Assembly: GCF_026225065.1 (NCBI RefSeq)
Contig: NZ_JAMFSB010000156.1
Location: 1 to 54,892, forward strand
DNA length: 54,892 bases
Reading direction: 5' to 3'
Origin: Paraburkholderia sp.
Lineage (GTDB): Bacteria > Pseudomonadota > Gammaproteobacteria > Burkholderiales > Burkholderiaceae
The position numbers and the translations under genes are program-made. Position 1 is the stretch's first letter; each line of letters opens with the position of its first letter. This document shows, piece after piece, positions 34,401 through 44,536 of the stretch. Under the pieces are notes generated by a model. The model searched no databases, had not been told where the DNA came from, and saw only the letters and a list, made by a program, of their open reading frames with translations.

Positions 34401-35687
34401 ATGCGAGTCGTCGTTTTGGGCAGTGGCGTCGTCGGGGTGACGAGCGCTTATTATCTTGCGCGTGCCGGTCACGAAGTCACCGTGATCGACCGCGAAGCCG
34501 GTCCGGCGCTCGAAACGAGCTTTGCCAATGCCGGTCAGATCTCGCCGGGCTACGCGTCGCCGTGGGCTGCACCGGGCGTGCCGATGAAGGCCGTCAAGTG
34601 GATGTTCCAGAGGCACGCGCCGCTTGCCATCCGTCTCGACGGCACGCAATTCCAGTTGCAGTGGATGTGGCAGATGCTGCAGAACTGCACGTCTTCGCGC
34701 TATGCGGTCAACAAGGGCCGCATGGTGCGCCTCGCCGAATACAGCCGCGACTGCCTGCAAGCCCTGCGTGCCGACACCGGCATTCAGTATGAAGGCCGTA
34801 CCGGTGGCACGCTGCAGGTGTTCCGCACGCAGCAGCAGTTCGATGGCGCCGCGAAAGACATCGCCGTGCTGAAAGATGCCAATGTACCGTTCGAACTGTT
34901 GTCGTCGGCCGAGCTGGCGCGCGCCGAACCGGCACTCGCGGCAACGGCCCACAAGCTGACGGGCGGGCTGCGTTTGCCGGGCGACGAAACGGGCGATTGC
35001 CAGATGTTCACCACGCGCCTCGCAGCGCTGGCAGAAGAACTCGGCGTGACGTTCCGCTACAACACGCCGATCGACGCGCTCGCCATGGCCGGCGGCCGGA
35101 TCGCTGGCGTGCAATGCGGCAGCGAACACGTACGTGCCGACGCATTCGTCGTAGCACTCGGTTCGTATTCGACGAAGTTCCTCGCGGACATCGTCAAGAT
35201 TCCGGTGTATCCGTTGAAGGGCTATTCGATCACCGCACCGGTCGTCAATGCAGCGGCCGCGCCGGTGTCCACCGTGCTCGACGAAACCTACAAGATCGCT
35301 ATCACGCGTTTCGACGACCGGATTCGTGTGGGCGGCATGGCAGAGATTGTCGGCTTCGACAAGTCGCTGCGTCAGGAGCGCCGCGAGACGCTCGAGATGT
35401 GCGTGAACGATCTGTTCCCTGGCGGCGGGGATACGGCCAAGGCCAGCTTCTGGACCGGTCTGCGTCCCATGACCCCGGACGGCACACCGATTGTCGGCCG
35501 CACGCCTGTGTCGAACCTGTTCCTGAATACCGGCCACGGCACGCTCGGCTGGACCATGTCGTGCGGTTCGGGCCAACTGCTGGCCGACCTGATGTCGGGC
35601 AAGCAGCCTGCCATCCAGGCGGACGATCTGTCGGTGCACCGCTACCTCGGCGAAACAGGTGGTACGGGTCGCCCCGCTTACGCCTGA
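34401..35687 (+). CDS. dadA: D-amino acid dehydrogenase small subunit
   Basis: DadA (428 aa) is a membrane-associated flavoprotein that oxidises D-amino acids, mainly D-alanine, to keto acids and passes electrons to the quinone pool. The FAD-binding motif at the very N-terminus is [29 protein letters not shown] (G-x-G-x2-G). The conserved stretches [31 protein letters not shown] and [16 protein letters not shown] support DadA over generic FAD oxidoreductases. GGAGCAG lies about four to ten bases upstream. It is divergent from the Lrp-type gene. A dadX racemase gene is not adjacent. Confidence 0.95.
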   Translation: MRVVVLGSGVVGVTSAYYLARAGHEVTVIDREAGPALETSFANAGQISPGYASPWAAPGVPMKAVKWMFQRHAPLAIRLDGTQFQLQWMWQMLQNCTSSRYAVNKGRMVRLAEYSRDCLQALRADTGIQYEGRTGGTLQVFRTQQQFDGAAKDIAVLKDANVPFELLSSAELARAEPALAATAHKLTGGLRLPGDETGDCQMFTTRLAALAEELGVTFRYNTPIDALAMAGGRIAGVQCGSEHVRADAFVVALGSYSTKFLADIVKIPVYPLKGYSITAPVVNAAAAPVSTVLDETYKIAITRFDDRIRVGGMAEIVGFDKSLRQERRETLEMCVNDLFPGGGDTAKASFWTGLRPMTPDGTPIVGRTPVSNLFLNTGHGTLGWTMSCGSGQLLADLMSGKQPAIQADDLSVHRYLGETGGTGRPAYA

Positions 35688-35740
35688 GCGATTTCGGAAG
35701 GTCGCGGCCGGAACGGCGGTAACGTTCTCGGCCTGCGTCA

Positions 35741-35781
35741 AAACAAACGGCGCCTCTGCTTGCAGGCGCCGTTTGTTTTTT
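35741..35781. terminator. Bidirectional terminator, dadA / acyl-CoA dehydrogenase
   Basis: AAACAAACGGCGCCT (35741-35755) and its perfect complement (35764-35778) form a 15-bp stem with an 8-base loop, followed by further T residues. It lies between convergent genes. Confidence 0.95.
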
Positions 35782-35839
35782 GCGTGACCTCACCACCGAC
35801 CACACAATCTCGCAATCTCGCACGCAAAACACGCGCAAG

Positions 35840-37630
35840 TCAGAACTGATCCTCCGACAACGCCAGCACGCCCTCATCCCCCTTCGCGCTGACAATCGAC
35901 ACTTCAAGCGCAGCGGCCTGCGGCAGCACATGCTCCGCATAGAACTGCGCGGTCGCGATCTTCGCCCCGTAGAACGACGGATCGTCGGCGCGCTTCTCCG
36001 CAGCCACCAGCAACGCACGCGCCATCTGCCAGCCACCGAGCACGATGCCCGCCAGCTTCAGATACGGCACGCTGCCGGCAAACACCGCATTCGGATCGCG
36101 TTTCGTATTGGCGACAACAAACTCCACCACCGACGTCAGCGCGCGATGCCCGTGCGCAAGCTGACGCTGCATCGACTCGAAAGGTGCCCCCTGCTGCGAG
36201 CCGAGCGCCTCGACCGTCTGCGCAATACTGGCCAGCAGCGACTTCGCCACCGCGCCACCGTCGCGCAGAGTCTTGCGCCCAATCAGGTCGTTCGCCTGGA
36301 TCGCGGTGGTGCCTTCGTAGATCGGCAGAATCCGCGCGTCGCGGTAGTACTGGGCAGCGCCGGTCTCTTCGATAAAGCCCATGCCGCCATGCACCTGCAC
36401 GCCGAGGCTCGTCACGTCGATCGACAGCTCCGTGCTCCAGCCCTTTACGATCGGCACAAGGAATTCGTAGATAGCCTGATGCTCGTTGCGTTTCGCTTCA
36501 TCCGGGTGACGATGTGCGATATCGCAATGCGCGGCGGCGACATAGGCGAGTGCGCGCGAACCTTCGGTCAGCGCACGCATCGTCGCGAGCATGCGGCGCA
36601 CGTCGGGATGGTGAATGATAGAAACTGATTGTTTAGCCGAGCCGTCGACCGGCCGGCTTTGCACGCGGTCTTTGGCATAGGCAACTGCCTTCTGATACGC
36701 ACGGTCCGACACACCCACGCCCTGCATGCCCACTGCAAAACGCGCGGCGTTCATCATGATGAACATGTACTCGAGACCGCGGTTCTCTTCGCCGATCAGA
36801 TGACCGATCGCGCCACCGTGATCGCCGAACTGCAACACCGCCGTCGGGCTCGCCTTGATACCGAGCTTGTGCTCGATCGACACGCAATGCACGTCGTTAC
36901 GCTCGCCGAGCGAGCCGTCTTCGTTGACGAGGAACTTCGGCACGATAAAGAGCGAGATGCCCTTCACGCCTTCGGGCGCATCCGGCGTGCGTGCCAGCAC
37001 GAGATGGGCGATATTCTTCGCCATGTCGTGCTCGCCCCACGTGATGAAAATCTTGGTGCCAAACACCTTGAACGAGCCGTCACCCTGCGGCTCTGCGCGT
37101 GTGCGCACCAGCGCGAGATCCGAGCCGGCCTGCGGCTCGGTGAGGTTCATCGTGCCGGTCCATTCGCCGGAGATCAGCCTGGGCACGTAGGCCTGTTTCT
37201 GGGCTTCCGTGCCGGCGGTCAACAGTGCTTCGATCGCGCCGTCGGTGAGCAGCGGACACAGCGCAAAGGAGAGATTGGACGCATTGAGCATTTCGACGCA
37301 CGGCGTCGCAATCAGCTTTGGCAACCCCTGACCTTCGTACTCCAAAGGATGCTGCACACCTTGCCAGCCGCCCTCGGCAAATTGCCGGAACGCCTCGGCA
37401 AAACCCGGCGTGGCTGTGACCTTGCCATCCTTCCACGTACTCGGGTTGCGATCGCCTTCCACGTTCAACGGCGCCAGCACTTCGCCGCACAGCTTGGCCG
37501 ATTCTTCAAGGACGGCCTGCGCGGTGTCGAGGTTGGCATCTTCGAAACCGGGCAGCGTCGCGATATCTTCGAGTGCGGCCAGTTCTTTCATCACGAACAA
37601 CATGTCCTTGACGGGCGCCGTATAGCTCAT
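35840..37630 (-). CDS. Acyl-CoA dehydrogenase (long form, DmdC-like)
   Basis: The protein (596 aa) is a cytoplasmic FAD-dependent acyl-CoA dehydrogenase. It has an N-terminal extension (MSYTAPVKDMLFVMKEL) and a C-terminal extra domain typical of the 3-methylmercaptopropionyl-CoA-dehydrogenase-like group. Signature motifs are GTMNLTEPQAGSDLALVRTRA (FAD and acyl site) and QVHGGMGFIEETGAAQYYRDARILPIYEGTTAIQANDLIGRK, which covers the C-terminal signature region. The fatty or sulfur-acyl substrate cannot be read off. It lies 100 bases downstream of etfA, separated by a terminator, and needs EtfAB as electron acceptor. GGAGGAG lies six bases before the ATG. Confidence 0.93.
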   Translation of the reverse strand: MSYTAPVKDMLFVMKELAALEDIATLPGFEDANLDTAQAVLEESAKLCGEVLAPLNVEGDRNPSTWKDGKVTATPGFAEAFRQFAEGGWQGVQHPLEYEGQGLPKLIATPCVEMLNASNLSFALCPLLTDGAIEALLTAGTEAQKQAYVPRLISGEWTGTMNLTEPQAGSDLALVRTRAEPQGDGSFKVFGTKIFITWGEHDMAKNIAHLVLARTPDAPEGVKGISLFIVPKFLVNEDGSLGERNDVHCVSIEHKLGIKASPTAVLQFGDHGGAIGHLIGEENRGLEYMFIMMNAARFAVGMQGVGVSDRAYQKAVAYAKDRVQSRPVDGSAKQSVSIIHHPDVRRMLATMRALTEGSRALAYVAAAHCDIAHRHPDEAKRNEHQAIYEFLVPIVKGWSTELSIDVTSLGVQVHGGMGFIEETGAAQYYRDARILPIYEGTTAIQANDLIGRKTLRDGGAVAKSLLASIAQTVEALGSQQGAPFESMQRQLAHGHRALTSVVEFVVANTKRDPNAVFAGSVPYLKLAGIVLGGWQMARALLVAAEKRADDPSFYGAKIATAQFYAEHVLPQAAALEVSIVSAKGDEGVLALSEDQF

Positions 37631-37657
37631 TTCAGTTCTCCTCCTGTCTGCGATGTA

Positions 37658-37693
37658 AAAAGGGACGCCGGACTATCGGTCCCGGCGTCCCTT
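37658..37693 (-). terminator. Terminator between etfA and the acyl-CoA dehydrogenase gene
   Basis: AAGGGACGCCGG (37660-37671) and CCGGCGTCCCTT (37682-37693) form a perfect stem with a 10-base loop. On the minus strand it is followed by TTTTT, so it ends etfBA transcripts before the dehydrogenase gene. Confidence 0.88.
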
Positions 37694-37730
37694 CGCTTGC
37701 TGCCAGACGCCTTTTTATGGCGCTTTATGG

Positions 37731-38666
37731 TCAGCCGAGTTCGCTCACCAACTCCGGTACTACCGTGAACAGATCGCCCACCAGACCATAGTCGGCGACG
37801 CTGAAAATCGGCGCCTCCGGGTCCTTGTTGATTGCCACGATGACCTTCGAGTCCTTCATGCCGGCCAGATGCTGGATCGCACCCGAGATGCCTACCGCGA
37901 CGTACAGTTGGGGAGCCACGATCTTGCCCGTCTGCCCCACCTGGTAGTCGTTCGGTACAAAGCCTGCGTCCACTGCGGCGCGCGAGGCACCTAAAGCCGC
38001 GTTTAACTTGTCCGCCAGCGGCTCGAGCACCTTCATGTAGTTCTCGCCGCTGCCCAGACCCCGGCCACCGGAAACGATGATCGATGCCGATGTCAGTTCC
38101 GGACGGTCCAGCTTCGTCACCTCACGGCTCACGAACTGCGACAGGCCGCTATCCGCTGCCGCTTCAATCTTCTCGACTGCTGCGCTGCCGCCTTCCGCTG
38201 CGACCGGGTCGAAACCCGTGGACCGGACCGTGATGACCTTGATCGGATCGCTCGACTGCACCGTGGCGATCGCGTTGCCTGCGTAGATCGGGCGCTCGAA
38301 CGTGTCGGCCGAATCCACTGCCGTGATCTCGCTGATCTGTGCGACATCGAGCTTCGCTGCGATACGCGGCGCGATGTTCTTGCCGTAAGCGGTGGCCGGC
38401 GCGAGAATATGCGAGTAGTCCTTCGCAATGTTCAGCACCGTCGCTTCAACGTTTTCCGCGAGGCCCGCTTCGAGTTGCGGCGCATCGGCCAGCAATACCT
38501 TGGCGACACCCGCGACCTTGGCTGCAGCGTCAGCCGCGCCTTGCGCGTTGTAACCCGCCACCAGCACGTGCACATCGCCACCAATCTTTGTTGCGGCTGC
38601 CACCGTGTTCAGCGTCGCAGCCTTCAGCGACACGTTGTCGTGTTCCGCGATTACCAGAATCGTCAT
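37731..38666 (-). CDS. etfA: Electron transfer flavoprotein alpha subunit
   Basis: EtfA (311 aa) binds FAD and, with EtfB, carries electrons from acyl-CoA dehydrogenases to ETF-ubiquinone oxidoreductase. The C-terminal FAD domain signature is [37 protein letters not shown], with the conserved S-G-A-I-Q-H and N-K-D-P motifs. The N-terminal domain runs to about residue 185, and the FAD domain begins near [22 protein letters not shown] lies nine bases upstream. It follows etfB by 13 bases, so the two are co-transcribed. Confidence 0.97.
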   Translation of the reverse strand: MTILVIAEHDNVSLKAATLNTVAAATKIGGDVHVLVAGYNAQGAADAAAKVAGVAKVLLADAPQLEAGLAENVEATVLNIAKDYSHILAPATAYGKNIAPRIAAKLDVAQISEITAVDSADTFERPIYAGNAIATVQSSDPIKVITVRSTGFDPVAAEGGSAAVEKIEAAADSGLSQFVSREVTKLDRPELTSASIIVSGGRGLGSGENYMKVLEPLADKLNAALGASRAAVDAGFVPNDYQVGQTGKIVAPQLYVAVGISGAIQHLAGMKDSKVIVAINKDPEAPIFSVADYGLVGDLFTVVPELVSELG

Positions 38667-38679
38667 TTCGTCCGTCTCC

Positions 38680-39429
38680 TTAGAGCACCTTGGCTTCGGT
38701 CTTCAGCTTCTCGACCAGCGTCTTCACGTCCGGCACCTTCACACCGGCGGAGCGCTTGGGCGGCTCGACGACTTTCAGCGTCTTCAGGCGCGGGGTCACG
38801 TCAACACCGAGATCTTCCGGCTTGAGCGTTTCCAGCGGCTTCTTCTTCGCCTTCATGATGTTCGGCAGCGTCACGTAACGCGGCTCGTTCAGGCGCAGGT
38901 CGGTCGTAACCACGGCGGGCAGCGTCAGCGACAGCGTTTCCGCACCGCCATCCACTTCGCGCGACACCGTTGCCTTGCCGTCAGCCACGACAACCTTCGA
39001 TGCAAACGTCGCCTGCGGCAAACCAGCCAACGCGGCGAGCATCTGGCCGGTCTGGTTCGAATCGTCGTCGATGGCCTGCTTGCCGAGGATGATCAGCGAC
39101 GGCTGCTCCTTGTCAACCAGCGCCTTGAGCAGCTTGGCCACAGCCAGTGGTTGCAGTTCTTCCGACGACTCGATCAGGATCGCGCGATCCGCGCCGATCG
39201 CCAGCGCCGTGCGCAGCGTTTCCTGCGCCTGCGTCACGCCTGCCGACACGGCGATCACTTCGGTCGCCACGCCCGCTTCCCTCAGACGCACCGCCTCTTC
39301 CACAGCGATCTCGTCGAACGGATTCATCGACATCTTTACATTCGCAATGTCGACGCCCGTGCCGTCCGACTTCACCCGGACTTTCACGTTGTAGTCGACC
39401 ACTCTCTTCACTGGCACCAGGATTTTCAT
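38680..39429 (-). CDS. etfB: Electron transfer flavoprotein beta subunit
   Basis: EtfB (249 aa) pairs with EtfA and binds AMP. Signature regions are [20 protein letters not shown] at the N-terminus, [19 protein letters not shown], and [51 protein letters not shown], which contains the ETF-beta motif V-x-R-E-[IV]-D-x-G-x-E. ATG 39429 is preferred over the upstream GTG 39435 because GGAG is seven bases from it and it gives the standard 249-residue length. A TetR-type palindrome lies about 130 bases upstream. Confidence 0.97.
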   Translation of the reverse strand: MKILVPVKRVVDYNVKVRVKSDGTGVDIANVKMSMNPFDEIAVEEAVRLREAGVATEVIAVSAGVTQAQETLRTALAIGADRAILIESSEELQPLAVAKLLKALVDKEQPSLIILGKQAIDDDSNQTGQMLAALAGLPQATFASKVVVADGKATVSREVDGGAETLSLTLPAVVTTDLRLNEPRYVTLPNIMKAKKKPLETLKPEDLGVDVTPRLKTLKVVEPPKRSAGVKVPDVKTLVEKLKTEAKVL

Positions 39430-39556
39430 GCACACGCTCCAAAGTTACGAATACGTCAACCCGACGGACATTATAACGACTGCCTCTTGGCGACAGCCGC
39501 GTCTCAGGCTGGTTTACATCGAGGATAGCGCTCCTCAGCGGCGTGACAGCAATAAC

Positions 39557-39568
39557 GAACGATCGTTC
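39557..39568. promoter_or_regulatory. TetR-type operator-like palindrome upstream of etfBA
   Basis: GAACGATCGTTC is a perfect 12-bp palindrome, the half-site pattern GAACG-AT-CGTTC typical of TetR-family operators. It lies in the etfB-metQ spacer, 128 bases from ATG 39429 of etfB. TetR-family repressors of fatty-acid degradation are known in beta-proteobacteria. The link to etfBA is inferred from position. Confidence 0.5.
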
Positions 39569-39581
39569 TATTTTAATCCCG

Positions 39582-39608
39582 AAAAAACCCGGGTGACAAC
39601 CCCGGGTT
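39582..39608 (-). terminator. Terminator of the metNIQ operon
   Basis: AACCCGGG (39586-39593) and CCCGGGTT (39601-39608) form a perfect stem with a 7-base loop. On the minus strand it is followed by a U-run (A-tract 39582-39587), about 65 bases after the metQ stop. Confidence 0.88.
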
Positions 39609-39673
39609 CCGATTCGCGACTCTAATTCATTGTTTGCCGTCGGTAAGGCTACCGCGGTATCTGGCGGTAGGCC

Positions 39674-40474
39674 TTACCAGGAGGCGATCACCGCGCCACC
39701 GTACTTCGTGTCGATGTACTGCTTCACTTCCGGTGAATGGTACGCCGCGATCAGCTTCGCGACCCAAGGCTTGTTCCGGTCGGCTTCGCGGATCGCGATG
39801 ACGTTCACGTACGGCCCCTTGGGATCTTCGATCGCGATCGCGTCCTGTTTCGGCTTCAGCCCCGCTTGCATCGCGTAGTTGGTGTTGATCGCCGCCGCAT
39901 CCACATCGCCGAGCGAGCGCGGAATCTGTGCCGCGTCGAGTTCGACGATCTTCAGTTTCCTCGGGTTATCGACGATGTCCAGTGGCGTAGCCTTCAGGCC
40001 GGCGTCGGCGCGCAGCTTCAGCAGTCCTTGCTTCTGCAACAGCAGCAGCGCGCGGCCTCCGTTGGTTGGATCGTTCGGCACGGCGATCTTCGCGCCCGGC
40101 TGCAATTCCGCGAGCGACTTGATCTTCTTCGAATAGATACCCATCGGGAAGGTCACCGTGTCGGCGACGCGGATCAGCTTGTAGGCGCGATCCTTCACTT
40201 GCGCTTCGAGGTAAGGGTCATGCTGATAACTGTTGGCGTCCAGATCGCCGCTGGCGAGCGCCGCGTTCGGCTGCACGTAGTCCGCGAATTCGACGATCGT
40301 GATGTTCAGACCGTTCTTCGCGGCGACGCTCTTCACCACTTCCATCAACTCCGCGTGCGGGCCGCCCGTGACGCCGACCTTGATGATGTCGTCAGCGTAA
40401 GCCGCGGTAGTAGCGGCGAACAATGTTGCCGCGCCGAGAGCGGCCGCGACCTTCAGAATGAAACGACGTTGCAT
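39674..40474 (-). CDS. metQ: Methionine-binding protein MetQ (NlpA family)
   Basis: MetQ (266 aa) is the periplasmic solute-binding protein of the MetNIQ D/L-methionine importer. The mature start IIKVGVTGGPHAELMEVVKSVAAKNGLNITIVEFADYVQPN and the segment DLDANSYQHDPYLE are diagnostic of the NlpA family. The N-terminus is a Sec signal (ALGAATLFAATTAAYAD) cleaved near residue 27; no lipobox Cys is present, unlike E. coli MetQ, so the protein is probably soluble in the periplasm. It is last in the metN-metI-metQ operon. Confidence 0.95.
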   Translation of the reverse strand: MQRRFILKVAAALGAATLFAATTAAYADDIIKVGVTGGPHAELMEVVKSVAAKNGLNITIVEFADYVQPNAALASGDLDANSYQHDPYLEAQVKDRAYKLIRVADTVTFPMGIYSKKIKSLAELQPGAKIAVPNDPTNGGRALLLLQKQGLLKLRADAGLKATPLDIVDNPRKLKIVELDAAQIPRSLGDVDAAAINTNYAMQAGLKPKQDAIAIEDPKGPYVNVIAIREADRNKPWVAKLIAAYHSPEVKQYIDTKYGGAVIASW

Positions 40475-40521
40475 GACTGACCTTCTCCAATCCCTTCAAA
40501 CGGGTTTCGCCAACCCTTGTT

Positions 40522-41175
40522 TTATTTATGGCTCAGGCGACGCACGAGCCAATCCCCGAAAGACTGTACCAACTGGACAAACACGATCAGGATCAGGACC
40601 ACCGTCCACATCACGTCCGGCTCGTAGCGTTGATAACCGTAACGGATGCCTAGATCGCCAAGACCGCCGCCGCCGATCGCGCCGGCCATTGCCGAATAGC
40701 CGACCAGCGACACGAATGTGATCGTCAGACCGGCGACCACGCCCGGCCACGATTCCGGCAACAGCACCTTGAAGACGATCTGACTGGTGGTAGCGCCCAT
40801 CGCCTGAGCGGCTTCGATCAGGCCGCGGTCCACCTCCCGCAGCGCCGTTTCGACCAGACGCGCGATAAACGGCGCGGCGGCGATCGTCAACGGCACGACG
40901 GCTGCGGCGGTACCGATCGATGAACCAACCACGATGCGCGTGAACGGAATCACAGCGACCAGCAGGATGATGAACGGCGTCGAACGCGCCGCATTGATGA
41001 CGACACCCATCGAGCGATTCAGCGCGACGTTCTGCAACACGCCCTGACGGTCCGTCAGATACAGCAGCACACCGAGCGGCAAGCCCACCAAAGCGCCCAC
41101 CAGTCCGGAGATGCCCACCATGATGAGCGTCTCCCAGAACGACTGGACGAACATACCCAACATATCACTCAACAT
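40522..41175 (-). CDS. metI: Methionine ABC transporter permease MetI
   Basis: MetI (217 aa) is the membrane subunit of the methionine importer, with five or so transmembrane segments. The EAA loop that contacts MetN is [35 protein letters not shown] 41175 is chosen because GGAGGAG lies seven to eight bases upstream; the upstream region belongs to metN, and the two genes overlap by 11 bases. Confidence 0.96.
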   Translation of the reverse strand: MLSDMLGMFVQSFWETLIMVGISGLVGALVGLPLGVLLYLTDRQGVLQNVALNRSMGVVINAARSTPFIILLVAVIPFTRIVVGSSIGTAAAVVPLTIAAAPFIARLVETALREVDRGLIEAAQAMGATTSQIVFKVLLPESWPGVVAGLTITFVSLVGYSAMAGAIGGGGLGDLGIRYGYQRYEPDVMWTVVLILIVFVQLVQSFGDWLVRRLSHK

Positions 41176-42199
41176 ACGACATCTCCTCCACCACCACACC
41201 CTGCTCGCGCAGATACGTCAACGCTTGCGCAACCTTCTCCGGTTCACCGCCCGCGAGCACCGCGAGCGAGCCGAATGCCTGCCCCTGGATCTCGTCGATC
41301 TGGCCATGCAGGATGTTGAAGTCGAGTTCGTAGCGGCGAATCGTTTCCGACAGGATCGGCTGATCGACGCCGGTGCCGGTGAAGGCGAGCCGCAGCAGAT
41401 GGCCGCGGCCGGTCTTCAACCGCTCAGCGACGCGCGCCTTCAGTGCGGGCGGCAGTTCCTGGGCGATCACGTCGCCGATCAGCGCGCGCGTCACTTCGTG
41501 ATGCGGCTGCAGGAAGACGTCGATGACCTTGCCGTGTTCGACGACCTTGCCCGCATCGAGCACCGCGACGCGGTCGCAGACCTGCTTGATCACATCCATC
41601 TGATGGGTGATCAGCACGATGGTCAGCCCGAGTTCGCGATTGATGCGCTTGAGCAGCTCGAGAATCGAGCGGGTGGTTTCCGGATCAAGCGCCGAGGTGG
41701 CCTCGTCGGACAGCAGCACCTTCGGCTTGCTCGCCAGCGCCCGGGCAATCCCCACGCGCTGTTTCTGGCCGCCGCTGATCTGTGCCGGATACCGGTCTTT
41801 CTGCGCAGTGAGGCCAACGAGTTCCAGAAGGGGAAGCACGTTCGCCTCGATCTCGTCGCGCTTCATGCCGGCGAGTTCGAGCGGCAGCGCAACGTTCTCG
41901 TACACGGTGCGCGATGAGAGCAGGTTGAAATGCTGGAAGATCATGCCGATCTCACGGCGCGCCTCGCGCAGTTGCGCGGCTGAGAGCGTGGTGAGATCGC
42001 GGCCGTTGACGACGATATTGCCTTCGGAGGGGCGCGTCAGCAGGTTGATGGTGCGCACAAGCGTGCTCTTGCCCGCGCCGCTGCGGCCGATGATGCCGAA
42101 CACCTCGCCCGCCGGAATCGACAGGTTGACGTTGTGCAACGCCTCAACCCAGCCCCGGGTTCCAGCGAAGCGCTGGGAAATATTACGTATTTCGATCAT
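41165..42199 (-). CDS. metN: Methionine ABC transporter ATPase MetN
   Basis: MetN (344 aa) is the ATPase of the importer. Walker A GRSGAGKS is near residue 40, the ABC signature [15 protein letters not shown] near 140-155 and Walker [16 protein letters not shown] follows. The C-terminal NIL/ACT-like domain (about 265-344) binds methionine and gives trans-inhibition. ATG 42199 gives the conserved start [11 protein letters not shown]; an in-frame extension to 42250 is not conserved-looking. No strong ribosome-binding site is seen. It is the first gene of the operon; the upstream 230 bases showed no clear riboswitch. Confidence 0.96.
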   Translation of the reverse strand: MIEIRNISQRFAGTRGWVEALHNVNLSIPAGEVFGIIGRSGAGKSTLVRTINLLTRPSEGNIVVNGRDLTTLSAAQLREARREIGMIFQHFNLLSSRTVYENVALPLELAGMKRDEIEANVLPLLELVGLTAQKDRYPAQISGGQKQRVGIARALASKPKVLLSDEATSALDPETTRSILELLKRINRELGLTIVLITHQMDVIKQVCDRVAVLDAGKVVEHGKVIDVFLQPHHEVTRALIGDVIAQELPPALKARVAERLKTGRGHLLRLAFTGTGVDQPILSETIRRYELDFNILHGQIDEIQGQAFGSLAVLAGGEPEKVAQALTYLREQGVVVEEMSYVE

Positions 42200-42433
42200 G
42201 GAAAAACGAAACGGCGGAACTGCTCGTGAGCGTGGATGCGCTCCCGGCAAGCGGCCGCCGTGACTTTTATTTGGGATTTGAGCCGCGATTCTACCGCAGC
42301 GTCGACATTCTCTTTAATAATCAATTCCGATCTTTTCATAACTGGGAGGAATTAGAGGCGAGTCCCGCGCGCAGCGCTCGCGCACGTCACCGGCATACGG
42401 ATATGATCGGGCGCATCAAAACCACAATGAACA

Positions 42434-43381
42434 ATGACGGCGGATATGGAGACTACCCGGGACAACAATGCTCGTCCGGCGCCCGCAGGCGCGGCGGCCC
42501 ACGCAGGCCGTGCGGCGGGTGTGGATGCCACGAAACGGGGCGCCGCCGCGTCGTCGATCGTCACGACCCGTGACGGAATCGAGTTGCCGCTGTACCGTTG
42601 GCCCGCCCTTGGCGTCCGGCGGGCGTCGGTCGCACTGGTTCACGGACTCGCGGAACATGCTGGGCGCTACGCGGCGCTCGCCGGAAGGCTGAACGCCGCC
42701 GGCATCGAACTGCTCGCCATCGATCTGCGCGGCCACGGCAGCGCGCCAGGCAAGCGCGCCCGCATCGAGCGCTTCGACGACTATCTGCTCGACGCCGAGG
42801 CCTTGCTCAACGTTGCCACACACGACGGCGCTCCGTTGTTTCTGATGGGCCACAGCATGGGCGGGGCAATTGCCGCGCTATACGCCATCGAGCGCCTGCC
42901 CGGCAGCGGTCAGCAGCTGGCAGGGCTCGTCCTGTCGAGCCCTGCACTCGCCCCAGGCCGCGACGTGCCGCGTTGGATGTTGACGATGAGTCAGATCATC
43001 AGCCGCGTCTGGCCGGGCTTTCCGGCCATGAAGATCGACGCGGCGCTGCTCTCGCGCGATCCGGCGGTTGTCGAGGCGAACCGCAACGATCCGTTCGTAC
43101 ATCACGGATCGATTCCCGCGCGAACCGGTGCCGAGATTCTGCTGGCAATGGCACGTATCGAACGCGGCCGCGCAGGTTTGCGTGTGCCCTTGCTGGTGTA
43201 CCACGGCACCGCCGACAAGCTCACGGAACCCGACGGCAGCCGCGCCTTCGGCAAGCATGCGGGTTCGCCCGACAAGACACTCACGCTGCACGAAGCGAGT
43301 TATCACGAAACGATGAACGACCTCGACCGCGAGCGGGTGATCGGCGAGCTGATTGGGTGGATTGAAGCGCGATGCGGTTGA
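42434..43381 (+). CDS. Alpha/beta hydrolase, monoacylglycerol lipase-like
   Basis: The protein (315 aa, or 311 from the second Met at 42446) is a serine hydrolase of the hydrolase_4 (monoacylglycerol lipase, lysophospholipase) group. The nucleophile elbow GHSMGG places Ser141. Asp261 in YHGTADKLTEP and His291 in SYHETMND complete the triad. The oxyanion segment LVHGLAEHAGRYA and IDLRGHGSAPGKR are typical of this group. The Ala/Arg-rich first 40 residues look disordered. No ribosome-binding site discriminates between the two possible starts. The natural substrate cannot be predicted beyond lipid esters. Confidence 0.9.
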   Translation: MTADMETTRDNNARPAPAGAAAHAGRAAGVDATKRGAAASSIVTTRDGIELPLYRWPALGVRRASVALVHGLAEHAGRYAALAGRLNAAGIELLAIDLRGHGSAPGKRARIERFDDYLLDAEALLNVATHDGAPLFLMGHSMGGAIAALYAIERLPGSGQQLAGLVLSSPALAPGRDVPRWMLTMSQIISRVWPGFPAMKIDAALLSRDPAVVEANRNDPFVHHGSIPARTGAEILLAMARIERGRAGLRVPLLVYHGTADKLTEPDGSRAFGKHAGSPDKTLTLHEASYHETMNDLDRERVIGELIGWIEARCG

Positions 43382-43397
43382 GCGGACTGGCGGGGCT

Positions 43398-44321
43398 TCA
43401 GATCTCCGCCAGCGCCTTCAAGTGCGCAACGACGCTGCGCCCAAGCGCCGACAGGTTGTAGCCCCCCTCCAGACAGCTCACGATCCGTCCATTCGCATAG
43501 CGGTTGGCGATCTCGCGAACCTGCTCGGTCAGCCACACGTAGTCAGCCTCGACGAGTCCCATATTGCCGAGATCGTCCTCGCGATGCGCATCGAAACCCG
43601 CCGACACGAACACCATCTCCGGCTTGAACGCATGCAGGCGCGGCAGCCACAGCATGTCCACTGCCTCGCGCACTTCCATGCCCTTCGAGCGGGCCGGCAT
43701 CGGCACGTTGACCATGTTGGGCGCCTGATTGTCGGCACCGGTGTACGGATAGAACGGATGCTGGAAGAAGCTGCACATCAGCACCCGCGAATCGCCTGAA
43801 AAAGCGGCTTCGGTGCCATTGCCGTGGTGGACGTCGAAATCGATAATCGCGACCCGCCGCAGACCACGCACTTCCAGCGCGTGACGCGCCGCGATCGCAA
43901 CGTTGTTGAAGAAACAGAAGCCCATCGCGCGGGCCGGCTCGGCATGGTGGCCGGGCGGGCGCACGCTGCAGAACGCGTTGTCGTAACGTCCCTCGATGAC
44001 GGCATCGGTCGCGGCCACCGCAGCTCCGGCTGCACGCAGCGCGGCTTGCCAGGTGTGCGGATTCATCGACGTGTCCGGGTCGATCTCCGCGTAACCTGCG
44101 TCCGGTGAGCGACTGCGGACATAGTCGACGTGCGCCTGGGTATGCACGCGCAGAAGCGCGGCTTCATCGGCAAGCGGCGGCGACTCGCGTTCGATCAGCG
44201 CGTCGATGCGGCCTGCGATCAGTTGATCTTCGATTGCCTGCAGGCGCGCCGGACATTCCGGATGCCATGCGCCCATCTCGTGAAGCAGGCAGTCTGGGTG
44301 GGAATAAAAGGCTGTTGCCAT
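43398..44321 (-). CDS. Histone deacetylase family protein (acetylpolyamine amidohydrolase-like)
   Basis: The protein (307 aa) is a zinc-dependent deacetylase of the arginase/deacetylase fold. Diagnostic motifs are HPECPARL near the N-terminus, VRPPGHHAEPARAMGFCFFNNVAIAA, the zinc ligands IDFDVHHGNGTE (Asp and His) and AGFDAHREDDLGNMGL, and the C-terminal EGGYNLSALG with the active-site Tyr/Gly. Bacterial members act on acetylated polyamines or other small molecules or proteins; the substrate here is unknown. AGAAGAGA lies before the ATG. It is convergent with the alpha/beta hydrolase gene (17-base gap) and divergent from mltB. Confidence 0.92.
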   Translation of the reverse strand: MATAFYSHPDCLLHEMGAWHPECPARLQAIEDQLIAGRIDALIERESPPLADEAALLRVHTQAHVDYVRSRSPDAGYAEIDPDTSMNPHTWQAALRAAGAAVAATDAVIEGRYDNAFCSVRPPGHHAEPARAMGFCFFNNVAIAARHALEVRGLRRVAIIDFDVHHGNGTEAAFSGDSRVLMCSFFQHPFYPYTGADNQAPNMVNVPMPARSKGMEVREAVDMLWLPRLHAFKPEMVFVSAGFDAHREDDLGNMGLVEADYVWLTEQVREIANRYANGRIVSCLEGGYNLSALGRSVVAHLKALAEI

Positions 44322-44536
44322 GATTCTCTTCTGCGACGCGTCGCGCGAACACGAACCGCGTGTCTCCGTCCAAAGGCGCGCACGCGCGGCGCGCCCAACA
44401 CCATCAAGTTACCACACCCTCTGCACCCCCCGCGTCGTAGCAACGGTTCTGCACAGTTCTGCAATGGGCCTCGGGTATACTGCCCCGTATCCTTCTGCCG
44501 CCCTCCGATTCCTCCGCACTGCGCTCCCAGTTCACT

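Noticed and set aside
42200..42433. A possible SAM riboswitch in front of metN
   Set aside because: No conserved SAM-aptamer helices or terminator/antiterminator pair could be recognised by eye.
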